A DNA stretch of 64,000 nt from an uncultured Opitutia bacterium (GCA_937136395.1 CAKZOI010000022.1:1-64000); one strand, 5' to 3'. Shown: positions 45,614 through 53,995, counted from the first letter of the stretch. Numbers and translations: made by a program. Notes: generated from the letters alone by a model not told the origin.

Positions 45614-47080
45614 ATGAAATACGAAGCCGTCATCGGACTTGAAATCCACGTCCAAGTCAAAACCCGCACCAAGATGTTCACCGCCGCGCCTTACGAATAC
45701 GGTGCCGCGCCCAATACATTGACCGACGCCGTTGTGCTCGGTCTTCCGGGCACCTTGCCGGTGCTCAACCACGCGGCGATCGAAAAGTGCGCCAAGCTCG
45801 GCCTCATGCTCGGCTGCGAGATCGCCGAGGTCTGTAAGTGGGACCGGAAGAACTACTTTTATCCGGACTCGCCCAAGAACTACCAGCTTACACAAAACGA
45901 GCAGCCGCTCTGCATTGGTGGTAAAGTCGAAATCGAGCTGCCCGGCCCATCGCGCAACGTCGAGGGCGAGCACCGCTGGGTCACGCTCAACCGCATCCAC
46001 CTCGAAGAAGACCCCGGCAAGCTGACCCACGAGGCCTTCGAGACCGTGATCGACTTCAACCGCGCCGGCGTCCCGCTCGCCGAGATCGTGACCGAGCCGG
46101 ACATGAGCTCTTCCACCGAGGCCGTCGCTTTCCTCAACGCTCTACGCAACCTCATCGTCTATGCCGGTATTTCCGACTGCGACATGGAGAAGGGCCAAAT
46201 GCGCTGCGACGCCAACGTCTCCCTGCGCCCCGTCGGCTCCGAGAAACTCGGCACCCGCACCGAGATGAAGAACCTCAATTCCATTTCCAACGTCAAAGCC
46301 GCCATCGAATACGAGATCGAGCGCCAGACCGAGATCCTCGAAGAGGGCGGCAGCATCGTGCAGGAGACTCGCCGCTGGGACGTCGAGAGCGGCACCAGCT
46401 TCTCCCTCCGTAGCAAGGAAGAAGCCCACGACTACCGCTACTTCCCCGATCCCGACCTCATGCCCGTGCAAATGGATCGCGCCCGCGTAGCCGAGCTCGA
46501 AGCCGAGCTCCCCGAGCGCCCGCTCGATAAGCAGCGCCGCTACCAGCAGGAGCTCGATTTGCCCTTCACCATCACCTCCGTGCTCTGCGTCAACCGCGAG
46601 CTGAGCGAGTTCTTCGAGGAAGCCCTCAAGACGCACAACGCGCCCAAGCAGATCGCCAACTACATCACCAACGACTTGCTCCGCGAACTCTCCGCCGCCT
46701 CCGAGCACGGTGACAGCGCCCTTGACGTCAGCCAATCGAAATTGACGCCCGCCCACATCGGCACCCTGGCCAAGATCATCGACGAAGGCGTCATCTCCAA
46801 GCAGATCGGCAAAGAAGTCTTCACAGCGATGTTCCTAACTGGCCAAATGCCCGATGCCATCGTCGAAGAAAAAGGTCTCAAGCAAAGCAACGACACCGGC
46901 GAAATCGAAGCCCTCTGCCGCGAAGCAATCGCCGGTAATGCCAAAGCAGTCGGTCAGTATAAAGACGGCAACGAAAAAGCCCTCAACGCCCTCAAAGGCC
47001 CCGTCATGAAAGCGACCAAAGGTAAAGCCAATCCGGCTATGCTTGACCAGCTATTGAAGAAGCTGATTGATGAGGGCTGA
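45614..47080 (+). CDS. gatB: Glutamyl/aspartyl-tRNA amidotransferase subunit B
   Basis: 488 residues. MKYEAVIGLEIHVQVKT is followed by PYEYGAAPNTLTDAVVLGLP, WDRKNYFYPDSPKNYQLTQN, RIHLEEDPGKLTHE, FNRAGVPLAEIVTEPDMSSS, and GQMRCDANVSLRPVGS; the C-terminal YqeY-like tRNA-binding domain ends LKGPVMKATKGKANPAMLDQ. GatB activates the mischarged glutamate or aspartate. The first 26 codons and the leader exist twice more upstream. Between about 45700 and 46750 the gene is strongly C-ended at third positions (CTC, GAG, AAC, CGC), unlike most neighbours. Confidence 0.97.
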   Translation: MKYEAVIGLEIHVQVKTRTKMFTAAPYEYGAAPNTLTDAVVLGLPGTLPVLNHAAIEKCAKLGLMLGCEIAEVCKWDRKNYFYPDSPKNYQLTQNEQPLCIGGKVEIELPGPSRNVEGEHRWVTLNRIHLEEDPGKLTHEAFETVIDFNRAGVPLAEIVTEPDMSSSTEAVAFLNALRNLIVYAGISDCDMEKGQMRCDANVSLRPVGSEKLGTRTEMKNLNSISNVKAAIEYEIERQTEILEEGGSIVQETRRWDVESGTSFSLRSKEEAHDYRYFPDPDLMPVQMDRARVAELEAELPERPLDKQRRYQQELDLPFTITSVLCVNRELSEFFEEALKTHNAPKQIANYITNDLLRELSAASEHGDSALDVSQSKLTPAHIGTLAKIIDEGVISKQIGKEVFTAMFLTGQMPDAIVEEKGLKQSNDTGEIEALCREAIAGNAKAVGQYKDGNEKALNALKGPVMKATKGKANPAMLDQLLKKLIDEG

Positions 47081-47088
47081 GGAACTCT

Positions 47089-47180
47089 CAACGTCGAACG
47101 TCCAACGCTCAATATCGAATGTAGAAGCGACACTCCTGTCGCTTTGCTTTGGTAGCGCAGCTGCGTCTCGCAGCGCATCC
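47089..47180 (+). repeat. Direct repeat left of the toxin-antitoxin module
   Basis: Contains TCGAATGTAGAAGCGACACT, CCTGTCG, CTTTGGTAGCGCAG and TGCGTCTCG in this order. A copy in the same orientation lies at 47974-48052, so the two bracket the VapBC-like pair. Both begin with iterated CGAACGTC-type words. The left copy starts 9 bp after the gatB stop codon. Confidence 0.72.
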
Positions 47181-47205
47181 TTCGATTCCATCGGCCGCAA
47201 CAAGC

Positions 47206-47616
47206 TCACGTAGGCACGTGCGTATTCGCTAGCTTACGTGCAGCCTTTTCAAAGGTTAACATACCTGCTGTCGATGCGAGGTAATCCGCGTGGATGAGTC
47301 GATCCACAAATCCTGGATTAGCGCGTCCCAGTCTTGCTTCTGAGAGAACAGTCTGCGCCACGCCGAGGGCGACGACTTCTGGCGCGTTTAGAAATTCTTT
47401 GAGCGTGTCGAGTGCTTCCTGCTTAGGGACCTCATAGTGATGTTGTAGCGCGAAATAAGTTTCTGCGACTACGAGGTCAGAGACGGCGAGTGTTTCACCT
47501 TTTGCGGAACGTCGGTTGAATTCTATTTCCGCTGCTTCGGCTTGCGCGATGGGTTCACCTATCAGTAGGCGTAGGATGAAAGAAGTATCCGCGCCGATCC
47601 GTTTTGATGACTTCAT
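47206..47616 (-). CDS. PIN-domain toxin, VapC-like ribonuclease
   Basis: 136 residues. The PIN-domain acidic residues are visible: Asp in GADTSFILRLL, Glu in VSDLVVAETYFALQHHY, and Asp in FVDRLIHADYLASTAGMLTFE. Such toxins cut tRNA or rRNA. Its start overlaps the antitoxin stop by 4 bp, the usual translational coupling. The last part KAARKLANTHVPT is complete. The pair lies between two direct repeats, in an intergenic stretch with other repeats. Confidence 0.85.
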   Translation of the reverse strand: MKSSKRIGADTSFILRLLIGEPIAQAEAAEIEFNRRSAKGETLAVSDLVVAETYFALQHHYEVPKQEALDTLKEFLNAPEVVALGVAQTVLSEARLGRANPGFVDRLIHADYLASTAGMLTFEKAARKLANTHVPT

Positions 47617-47867
47617 TTTGGCTGACGTCCTTTGGCTATACTCGCTCGAATGCGCTCCATCGAGTGGTCTTTACCTGTCGCATAACGGTTCAAGCGATGT
47701 AGCCAAGGCCGCTGACGTGCTTTGACCGGACGCAGCTCCCAAGTTTCCTCGCCATTAGTGATTTTTGGTTCGAGCACAATTTCATCACCCGGTTCAAGTC
47801 CAAGTGATTCGCATACACCTCGCGGGAAAGTCGCCTGTCGTTTCGTGGAAAGTTTCACTTTAAGCAT
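47613..47867 (-). CDS. AbrB/SpoVT-type antitoxin
   Basis: 84 residues. The swapped-hairpin DNA-binding sequence is clear: KLSTKRQATFPRGVCESLGL followed by EPGDEIVLEP. The C-terminal half (PWLHRLNRYATGKDHSMERI) is the toxin-binding tail. As the first gene of the pair it should repress its own promoter just upstream, in an AT-rich stretch (TATAATTTGCC is visible near 47880 on the plus strand, but not in an obvious promoter context on the minus strand). Confidence 0.85.
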   Translation of the reverse strand: MLKVKLSTKRQATFPRGVCESLGLEPGDEIVLEPKITNGEETWELRPVKARQRPWLHRLNRYATGKDHSMERIRASIAKGRQPK

Positions 47868-48316
47868 GTGCTTAATGAAATATAATTTGCCTTACTTGTC
47901 AATTCTTTAGTAAGGCGCAACAAGTCGCTTGTTCCGAGCACAGCGACATGACCGGGCGCGAAGCGGCCGCATTGAACATCGAACGTCGAACGTCGAATGT
48001 AGAAGCGACACTCCTGTCGTTTTCCTTTGGTAACTCAGTTGCGTCCCGGCTGTGCTGAGCCTGCCGAGGGTGGAAATGGGGTCCAACGCAAAATATAAAG
48101 ATTTGGTATGTCCGGGGCAGGGACTGAAAACGAATCAAACGTAGGATATAGAATTGTTAAGACTCTAATTATCATTAACTGACCATTAGCGACAAATGGT
48201 CTTTTCGGATGTGCATCCTTTCGAGCCGAAAACGAGGCGGCGGAGTGTCCCATGACGTATTGACTTTTTTGAATCTTAGTCTCGCTTGAACGCTTTTTGG
48301 GAGATCTTATCACGGC
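47868..48316. other. Gene-free stretch upstream of the broken membrane-protein gene
   Basis: About 450 bp. It holds the antitoxin promoter region, the right direct repeat (47974-48052), a phrase CCAACGCAAAATATAAAG near 48086 that recurs as GAACGCAAAATATAAAG near 49325, and a weak hairpin ACCATT/AAATGGT near 48182. The two phrase copies lie on either side of the membrane-protein pseudogene. Short frames here are built from repeats and are not supported as genes. Confidence 0.45.
47974..48052 (+). repeat. Direct repeat right of the toxin-antitoxin module
   Basis: Shares TCGAATGTAGAAGCGACACT, CCTGTCG, CTTTGGTA and TTGCGTC with the copy at 47089-47180, in the same orientation. The start has GAACATCGAACGTCGAACGT, an iterated word common in intergenic repeats. 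Confidence 0.72.
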
Positions 48317-49267
48317 ATGTATGAAATTACTGAAATGCCACCGCCATTACCAGAGGGCGAAGTCCTGCCATCGGACTTGGTTTTATTTTATCCGACCGCG
48401 CGGGCGAAGTTCATCATACTATCACTTGTTACTTTTGGACTCTACGAGATGTATTGGTGCTACAAATGTTAGACGTTTGTGAAAGAAAATGGTCGGCCTG
48501 AGATTAGCCCATTTTGGCGAGCGGTATTTTCTCTATTTTGGCTTTATAGCCTACAGAAAGCGATTGATCCGGACACTTCGAAGAACCGTATTATGCTCAT
48601 CGCGGGGGCATATCTCGTGCTCAACTTGATTGCTGAACTGCCTGATCCGTATTGGTTGCTCTCCTTTTTTACTTTTGTGCCGATGTTGTCTGTGCTCTCG
48701 GTCGTGAATAATCTGAATACTGATCCGGAGATTCGCTGTTCGTCGAACTATTCACGTTTTGGGTTCAAGCATGTCGTGGTGTCTATTGCCTCTGGCGCGA
48801 TGGTTCTGATTACAATTATGATGTCGATTGCTCTGCTGCCTCCTACCTATGTGGTCGAAGGGGAGAAGATGTCGCAGAATCATCTTGATTTCATGACGGA
48901 GCTGGAAGTTTTCTCTGAGGACGAGGAATTGATTCTTTTCTATTCGCTTGGAATCTTTTCTTACAAAGAGGACGGTAACTTTTTTACCGACAAGCGGGTG
49001 GGTAGCTATTGGGAGAGTTATTTCGAAGAAGGTTATGAGGCCGAATCGGCATTTTACCATGAAATCGAAGACATCACTGTGGAATATAGTGACTCTGAGT
49101 GGATCGATACAGCTCTCACAATCGTTCGAGATGATGGCACCGAGTTTACACTAAGTATTTCTCATGAAATGGAACTGGACCGCGACTTCGTCAATCAAGT
49201 CATGGAGCGTTTGCGCGCTGTGAAGCTTGAGGCCGAAAAAGGAGGCGGGCTGAAACGTAGAATGTAG
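48317..49267 (+). pseudogene. Membrane protein gene interrupted by an in-frame TAG
   Basis: The ATG at 48317 opens MYEITEMPPPLPEGEVLPSD and a first helix with FIILSLVTFGLYEMYWCYKC, then TAG at 48470-48472, then TFVKENGRPEISPFWRAVFS in the same frame to a stop at 49267. Related membrane proteins (DUF4234-like) have FGLYxxYWxYKNWxxxKE at this place, so the stop probably replaces a Trp codon (TGG to TAG). Downstream are two or three further helices and a roughly 140-residue soluble domain (IEDITVEYSDSEWIDTALTI). A GTG at 48479 could restart translation but would lack the first helix. Confidence 0.7.
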
Positions 49268-49621
49268 AAATTCAGAAAGGTAAATTATCCTGAAATAGGC
49301 AACCTAGGGTTGAAAAAGAGGGCGAACGCAAAATATAAAGAACTCATTCTAATGTCTGAATGCAGTGGTGTATTTGTCTTTATGTATAAGCGTAAATTCA
49401 GCGTCGATAAGCGGTTTCCAGCTTTGCTGGTTAAATTTCTTTTTCGAGTATTTTGCGCGTTTGGAATCACGTTCGGAGAACGGTCGTCGCTACCTTGGGG
49501 CTGCTCATACGGTGGCGCTCGGGACGTGCGCCGCTACCTTTGCGGCTCATACGGTGGCCCGAGCGAGCTTGGACGCCACTAAAGGCAGAGCGTGACCTTC
49601 CAGTGGCATCCTATTTTTCTG
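49268..49621. other. Repeat-filled gap between the pseudogene and the ABC ATPase gene
   Basis: 354 bp. It holds GAACGCAAAATATAAAG near 49325, a repeat of the GTGGCGCTCGGGACGTGCGC family at 49512-49579 with an inner ACGGTGGCCCGAGCGAGC phrase, and nothing else recognisable. A 90-codon frame at 49310-49582 reads into the repeat and is not supported. Confidence 0.45.
49512..49579. repeat. Dispersed palindromic repeat, longer copy
   Basis: Starts GTGGCGCTCGGGACGTGCGC and ends GGACGCCAC, as the copy at 24093-24139 does, but with an additional internal segment of about 20 bp (CATACGGTGGCCCGAGCG). CTTGGACGCCACTAAAG recurs as GCGTGGACGCCACTAAAG near 51942. Confidence 0.68.
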
Positions 49622-50647
49622 CTATGGATTCGTGTAAGTGGTTTGAATCCAATCGATCAAGTCGGTGATGCTGGAAAATGTCTTTGTGTGATCCTTATGG
49701 GTGACGTTCCATTGGGGGCTTTCTGTGTTGCCAGAAATTTGAATGGAGAAGGTGGCTTTGCTTTCGCTATCGGTGATGCCGTAGCCGAGGCGTTCGAGGG
49801 CGCGGCGTGTCCATGTGCTGCGTGTGCACTGGCTTGGCATATACACATAGAGGCAGGGCTCGGTATGGGCGCGGAAGGAGCCGAGGGCTTCGTCCCATTG
49901 GATGTTTTTGTTGGCAAAGGCCTTTGCTAATCGCCCGTCGAGTGCGAGGGCTTCGGGGTAGCCTTGGATGAGTTCGCCGCCTTCGGTCATGATCCATAGT
50001 CGGTCGGCGAAACGTAGTGCGAGGTCGAGATCGTGGGTGGAGAGCAGGAGTGCGATGGTTTCTTTATGCGCGAGTTTGCGTAGGAGGCTCATCAGCTCGA
50101 CACGACGTGGTAAGTCGAGAAAGGCGGTGGGCTCGTCGAGTAGCATGACTGTGGCTTCTTGAGCGAGTGCGCGTGCGATGGAAATTTTTTGGCGTTCGCC
50201 GTCGCTGAGTTCGGCGACCTGACGGGCGGCGAAGGCTTTGGCATCGACGGCATTGAGCGCCCATTCGATACGTTGTTTGTCGTGTGGACTGAGTCCACCA
50301 AACCAGCCTGAGTAAGGGTGGCGTCCGAGCGAAACCATGGAGTAGGCATCCATGGTGCCTGTGGGGATGGTTTCGGTGAGCACGACGCTAATGGCTTTGG
50401 CGCGTTCGCGTGGTGCGATTTCGGCGAGCGGATGACCTTTGAGATCGATCTCGCCTGCGAGGGGCGCTTGCATGCCGGAGAGTGTGCGGATAAGGGTCGA
50501 TTTGCCACTGCCGTTGGGGCCGAGGAGGCAGACAAACTCGCCTGCTTGGAGAGCAAGTTTGAGGTCGCTGGCAATGGTTTTGTTTTCCCGTTTAAGTGGA
50601 TAACCGATGCTCAGCTGGCTGGTTGATAGTTGTGGGTCTTTAGCCAT
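49622..50647 (-). CDS. ABC transporter ATP-binding protein (FecE/BtuD type) with C-terminal extension
   Basis: 341 residues, about 85 more than a normal FecE or BtuD. The ATPase part (about 1-255) has Walker [18 protein letters not shown]-loop region [10 protein letters not shown], signature [16 protein letters not shown], Walker [15 protein letters not shown] and the switch His in [14 protein letters not shown]. The extra tail ([20 protein letters not shown] to [16 protein letters not shown]) looks like a small alpha/beta domain I do not recognise. It is the last gene of a three-gene importer, 58 bp after the permease gene. Confidence 0.88.
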   Translation of the reverse strand: MAKDPQLSTSQLSIGYPLKRENKTIASDLKLALQAGEFVCLLGPNGSGKSTLIRTLSGMQAPLAGEIDLKGHPLAEIAPRERAKAISVVLTETIPTGTMDAYSMVSLGRHPYSGWFGGLSPHDKQRIEWALNAVDAKAFAARQVAELSDGERQKISIARALAQEATVMLLDEPTAFLDLPRRVELMSLLRKLAHKETIALLLSTHDLDLALRFADRLWIMTEGGELIQGYPEALALDGRLAKAFANKNIQWDEALGSFRAHTEPCLYVYMPSQCTRSTWTRRALERLGYGITDSESKATFSIQISGNTESPQWNVTHKDHTKTFSSITDLIDWIQTTYTNP

Positions 50648-50705
50648 TCAGATTAGTCGATTCAAGCGCATGATTATTCATTATCTATAACTCATTAGCC
50701 ATTTC

Positions 50706-51764
50706 CTAAAAGAGTCGTTTCAAGTTACGTTGTTTGACGAGTGCCGCGATGATAACTGGTGCGCCGACGAGTGCAGTGATGGCGTTGAGCGGCAGCACAA
50801 AGTCGAGCCCTGGGCCGCGGGCGACGAAGTCCGATGCGAGTGAAAGGAGCGCGCCGATGGCGATCGATGCGGGAATGAGTATGCGATGTTGACTGGTTTG
50901 AAAGAGGTGGCGGCTGAGGTGCGGTGCCGCAATGCCGAGAAAACCGATTGGGCCACAAAATCCCGTTACAGTGCCAGCCAGTAGTGAGGCCGAGAGTAGG
51001 GCGAAGAAGCGCACTTGCTTGGCACGTGTGCCAACGCTTTCGGCATAGTGCTCGCCGAGCAGCAGGGCATCGAGTGGTTTGACAAACAGCATACTGGTGA
51101 TGAGCCCGAGTAGGATGGCGGGGGCGAAGATCTGCATGTGCGACCAGCTGACATTGCCGTAGTCGCCAAATGCCCAGTTGACGAAGGTCTGTAGTCGCTC
51201 GGCCATGCTGAAAAACATGAGGATACTGACGAGTGCGCCGACGGTGTAGCTAATCATCAAGCCAATGATGAGGACTGACATGATGTCGACTTTTCTGGAA
51301 AGTGTGAGGACGACGAAGAGTGTGGCGGCAGCGCCTCCTGTTGAGGCGAGCACGACGATGAGTTGTCCCGAGCCATTGAGTCCGTCGATCAGGCTGATGC
51401 CGGCGGGAGCGAGCGCGAGGAGGACCAGGGCCACGCCGAGGCTGGCACCTGAGTTGACGCCGAGCACAAAGGGGTCGGCGAGTGGGTTGCGAAATACGGT
51501 CTGCATCATCAAGCCTGCGGTCGCGAGGGCCGCCCCCGCGAGCAATGCGGTCAGTATGCGGGGTAGTCTAAAGTCGAGCACAATTTGTTGGTGCACTGGA
51601 TTGACTGTCTCCGATCCGAAGATGGACCCTAGAACCGTTGAGATGGGTAAGTTGACGCTGCCGATGCATGCGCTCGCAATGATCAGTGCGATGATCCCAA
51701 GACCTAGTGATGTAAAGATGACTAGGGTGCGCGTGGTGTTTCGATCTGTGCCAAGGTTCGACAT
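50706..51764 (-). CDS. FecCD/BtuC-family ABC transporter permease
   Basis: 352 residues with about ten hydrophobic helices, as in BtuC. Conserved sequence includes [40 protein letters not shown] near the N-terminus, and [17 protein letters not shown] (the coupling helix region) with [20 protein letters not shown] near the end. Imports a siderophore, heme or cobalamin; the substrate cannot be read from the permease. The substrate-binding protein gene is 350 bp upstream on the same strand, and that gap contains only repeat fragments. Confidence 0.9.
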   Translation of the reverse strand: MSNLGTDRNTTRTLVIFTSLGLGIIALIIASACIGSVNLPISTVLGSIFGSETVNPVHQQIVLDFRLPRILTALLAGAALATAGLMMQTVFRNPLADPFVLGVNSGASLGVALVLLALAPAGISLIDGLNGSGQLIVVLASTGGAAATLFVVLTLSRKVDIMSVLIIGLMISYTVGALVSILMFFSMAERLQTFVNWAFGDYGNVSWSHMQIFAPAILLGLITSMLFVKPLDALLLGEHYAESVGTRAKQVRFFALLSASLLAGTVTGFCGPIGFLGIAAPHLSRHLFQTSQHRILIPASIAIGALLSLASDFVARGPGLDFVLPLNAITALVGAPVIIAALVKQRNLKRLF

Positions 51765-52114
51765 GTATAAATCGCCAGCTTTACAGATCTATTCGCGTGG
51801 GCGAACAGAAATCGTGCTCTCAAGGGCACAAATTTGTTGGGAGAGGGGGGTAGAATGATTTTACGGGGCTGAGGGGAATGACACCAACTTGAGAAAGTGT
51901 TCGATGCAGAGCTGGAGGGCGGCTAATGCTAAAGCCCGAGCAAGCGTGGACGCCACTAAAGAGAAGGGCTGAAACTGCTTTGCAGTTCCGCTACGATGGA
52001 AGTAGTTGTTGAATCTTTTGGGTGTAGCCGTGTCGCTCTGCCGACGCGTTTTCTCGATCCGTAGGGCGGCAGAGTGCCTTACTACAATTTCTGTAGTAGG
52101 TTCTAGTGCGGAGA
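51765..52114. other. Gap between substrate-binding protein and permease genes
   Basis: 350 bp inside what should be one operon. It holds a fragment of the dispersed repeat (AGCCCGAGCAAGCGTGGACG, about 51938-51957), two TACTACAA/TGTAGTA-type words near 52080 and 52092 that form a small inverted repeat (CTACAATTTCTGTAG), and no recognisable riboswitch. Insertion of repeats into an operon gap seems likely. Confidence 0.4.
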
Positions 52115-53224
52115 TTACTTGAGCTGTTCGTAGAATACAAATTCGTGATCGGGGAGGAGTTCTGGATGGAAGATGGCGATGAGGTCGGCGAGGACCTTAT
52201 CGGGATGAACGATACCGTCTTCCCAGATGGCGTTACCACCGCTGCTGCCAGTTTGTTTGGTATTGTTGAAGACTGTGCGCTCTCGGGCGGCTTTGAATTT
52301 ACCGAATCGATTGTCGGCTTTTAATAATTCGGCGTGGCTGCGGTAGAAGCTTGGGTTCAGCCAGTAATCGGCATTGGCCGCTTTGAGAAAGACACGCTCT
52401 GTGTCGAGTGGAATGGCACCTTGTGAGGCGATTTCGGACCAGAGGTAGTTAGCGCCCGCATCGCGGATGGCTTGGGCAGTGTAGCTTTCGCCGGCAGCGA
52501 CATGCCAAGTGCCTGAATAGGGCGCGCCAACAAAGACGCTGGGTGGGTCATCTACGTTGGCGGCGCGAGCCTGAAGGGCTTCGTAATTGTCGGCGATTTG
52601 ATCGAATTGCGCGTGAGCTGCTTCATCGGCATCAAAAAACGCAGCGATGAATTTAATCCATTCTGCCCGAGCTAAGGGATGTGCTTCCATGTAGCCTGCG
52701 GTCAGCACGACGGGAAGCCCTAAGCGGGTAAGTTTAGCGGGCACATCAAAGGTGGGATCGCCAGAAATACTGGTGAGTATCAAGTCAGGCTGGAGGAGGA
52801 GCATGCGCTCGATGTCGAGCCCTTGCCCGATTTGCACGCGTTGAATCGCGCCGTTGGCTACATGGTCCTGCACTTGTTGGTTGCTAATAAAGTCGACGGT
52901 GCCAGCACCGACGATGGTGTCGATTGCATGGAGCGCATTAAGGTAGCCGATGTAGACGGTCTCCATGACGACCACGCGCTCGACGGGAGTGCGGATGACG
53001 GTGAGCCCTTTCGGGAGCTCGGGGAGTTTACTTGATTTCGGAACGAGTGCATACTGGAGTTTCGAATCTGCTTTGGTGTGTGCGTTACGTATCGTCAGGA
53101 TGCGGTGTGTGGACAATTCGGTGATCTCGAAATTCTCAGCATAGCGAAGCTCGACCGTGGGCTCGGCGTTGATGGCGAGCGTGGCGATCATCAGTAAGAT
53201 CAAGTTCTGGATGAGGCGATGCAT
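52115..53224 (-). CDS. Periplasmic substrate-binding protein (FecB/BtuF-like)
   Basis: 369 residues with a signal peptide ending at about LAINAEP. The type III binding-protein fold shows RVVVMETVYIGYLNALHAID, IVGAGTVDFI, GQGLDIERMLLLQPDLILTS and the helical backbone, then VFVGAPYSGTWHVAAGESYT in the C-terminal lobe. The ligand is unknown. The operon order binding protein-permease-ATPase is normal for siderophore or cobalamin importers, and the divergently placed adenosyltransferase-like gene next door favours cobalamin or a cobinamide, though iron-siderophore uptake is equally compatible with the sequence. Confidence 0.85.
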   Translation of the reverse strand: MHRLIQNLILLMIATLAINAEPTVELRYAENFEITELSTHRILTIRNAHTKADSKLQYALVPKSSKLPELPKGLTVIRTPVERVVVMETVYIGYLNALHAIDTIVGAGTVDFISNQQVQDHVANGAIQRVQIGQGLDIERMLLLQPDLILTSISGDPTFDVPAKLTRLGLPVVLTAGYMEAHPLARAEWIKFIAAFFDADEAAHAQFDQIADNYEALQARAANVDDPPSVFVGAPYSGTWHVAAGESYTAQAIRDAGANYLWSEIASQGAIPLDTERVFLKAANADYWLNPSFYRSHAELLKADNRFGKFKAARERTVFNNTKQTGSSGGNAIWEDGIVHPDKVLADLIAIFHPELLPDHEFVFYEQLK

Positions 53225-53239
53225 GTGAAAGGAATGTTT

Positions 53240-53317
53240 ATCCGCAGATTTCGCAGATGAACACAGATTATTTATTTAAATTCACTTTATCTGTGTAAAT
53301 CTGCGAAATCTGTGGAT
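53240..53317. repeat. 78-bp inverted-repeat element between divergent genes
   Basis: The left arm ATCCGCAGATTTCGCAGATG (to 53268) and the right arm (from 53289, ATCTGTGTAAATCTGCGAAA) pair over about 29 nt with few mismatches and leave a 20-bp AT-rich loop. It fills nearly the whole gap between the substrate-binding protein and the adenosyltransferase-like gene, so it must overlap any promoters there. Confidence 0.82.
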
Positions 53318-53331
53318 GATTATAGTTACCT

Positions 53332-53890
53332 ATGTCAAAGCTTAAGCTCAGTAAGAATATCGATGAAGTGTGTTATCCGTTTATATATGAGCACTCGCTG
53401 AAGTGTGATTATGAGATATTGACGGATGAAATGTGCCGACAAGTCGGTGGCCTCATTGCAGAGGTTCCCGAAACCTTTGGACATTTGATCGAAGAGTTGA
53501 AGACCTTGCAGTCGATGATCTACCATTTGAATGGTTCGATTCGAGGCAAATGTGCGGTTTCCGAATCAGATCTTGAATGGTTACGCACGTGCTATGTGCG
53601 GCACAAGGAGGCGACGGCAGATTGCTTGTCGGGATTCGTCTTACCTCGAGGTAAGCCTCCTGTTGCGCAACTGAATGCGGCGAGCTCAAATGCAAAAAAA
53701 AGCAATTCGTCTAATGGTGCGCTTGCATCAGCAAGAGGCGGTGGAGATCCCCGATGTGTTGCACCGTTTTTGCAACGTGTTGTGTAATTATTATTTCATC
53801 TTAACCATTGTGATCAATCACGCTCGCGGTGAGGAGGAGATACCGTTTGAAAGTGAAAGCTATCGTGTGCGTGCGCCTAGGAAACCCTAG
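53332..53890 (+). pseudogene. Cobalamin adenosyltransferase-like gene, frameshifted at an A8 tract
   Basis: The first frame (from ATG at 53332, MSKLKLSKNIDEVCYPFIYE) runs to DLEWLRTCYVRHKEATADCL and GFVLPRGKPPVAQLNAASSN, then meets AAAAAAAA at 53694-53701. With seven A's the protein would continue KKAIRLMVRLHQQEAVEIPD, LHRFCNVLCNYYFILTIVIN to a stop at 53890. FVLPxG, a basic KKAxR-like block and a final helix are the pattern of PduO-type ATP:cob(I)alamin adenosyltransferases (usually RRAER and NRLSD, here altered). The N-terminal ATP loop of the family (GDxGxT) is absent. With eight A's the product ends early with an unrelated tail. A divergent family member without activity is also possible. 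Confidence 0.58.
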
Positions 53891-53995
53891 GGGAGGGGCG
53901 TCAGTTTGAATTAAAAATGAGGGTGTGGAAGCGAGTCGGGGGCGGGCTTGGATTCGTTTCTTGCTTTCCGATGCGTAGGGGCGCATCAATGAAGC

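Noticed and set aside
49310-49582. 90-codon frame before the ABC ATPase gene
   Set aside because: Its second half is a dispersed GC-rich repeat, and the first half has no recognisable features.
53225-53331. Cobalamin riboswitch before the importer operon
   Set aside because: The gap is almost entirely one inverted-repeat element; no B12-box-like sequence was seen.
53690-53705. Programmed -1 ribosomal frameshift at the A8 tract
   Set aside because: The second frame is reached by skipping one base, not by re-reading one, so the usual A AAA AAG-type -1 slip gives the wrong frame.
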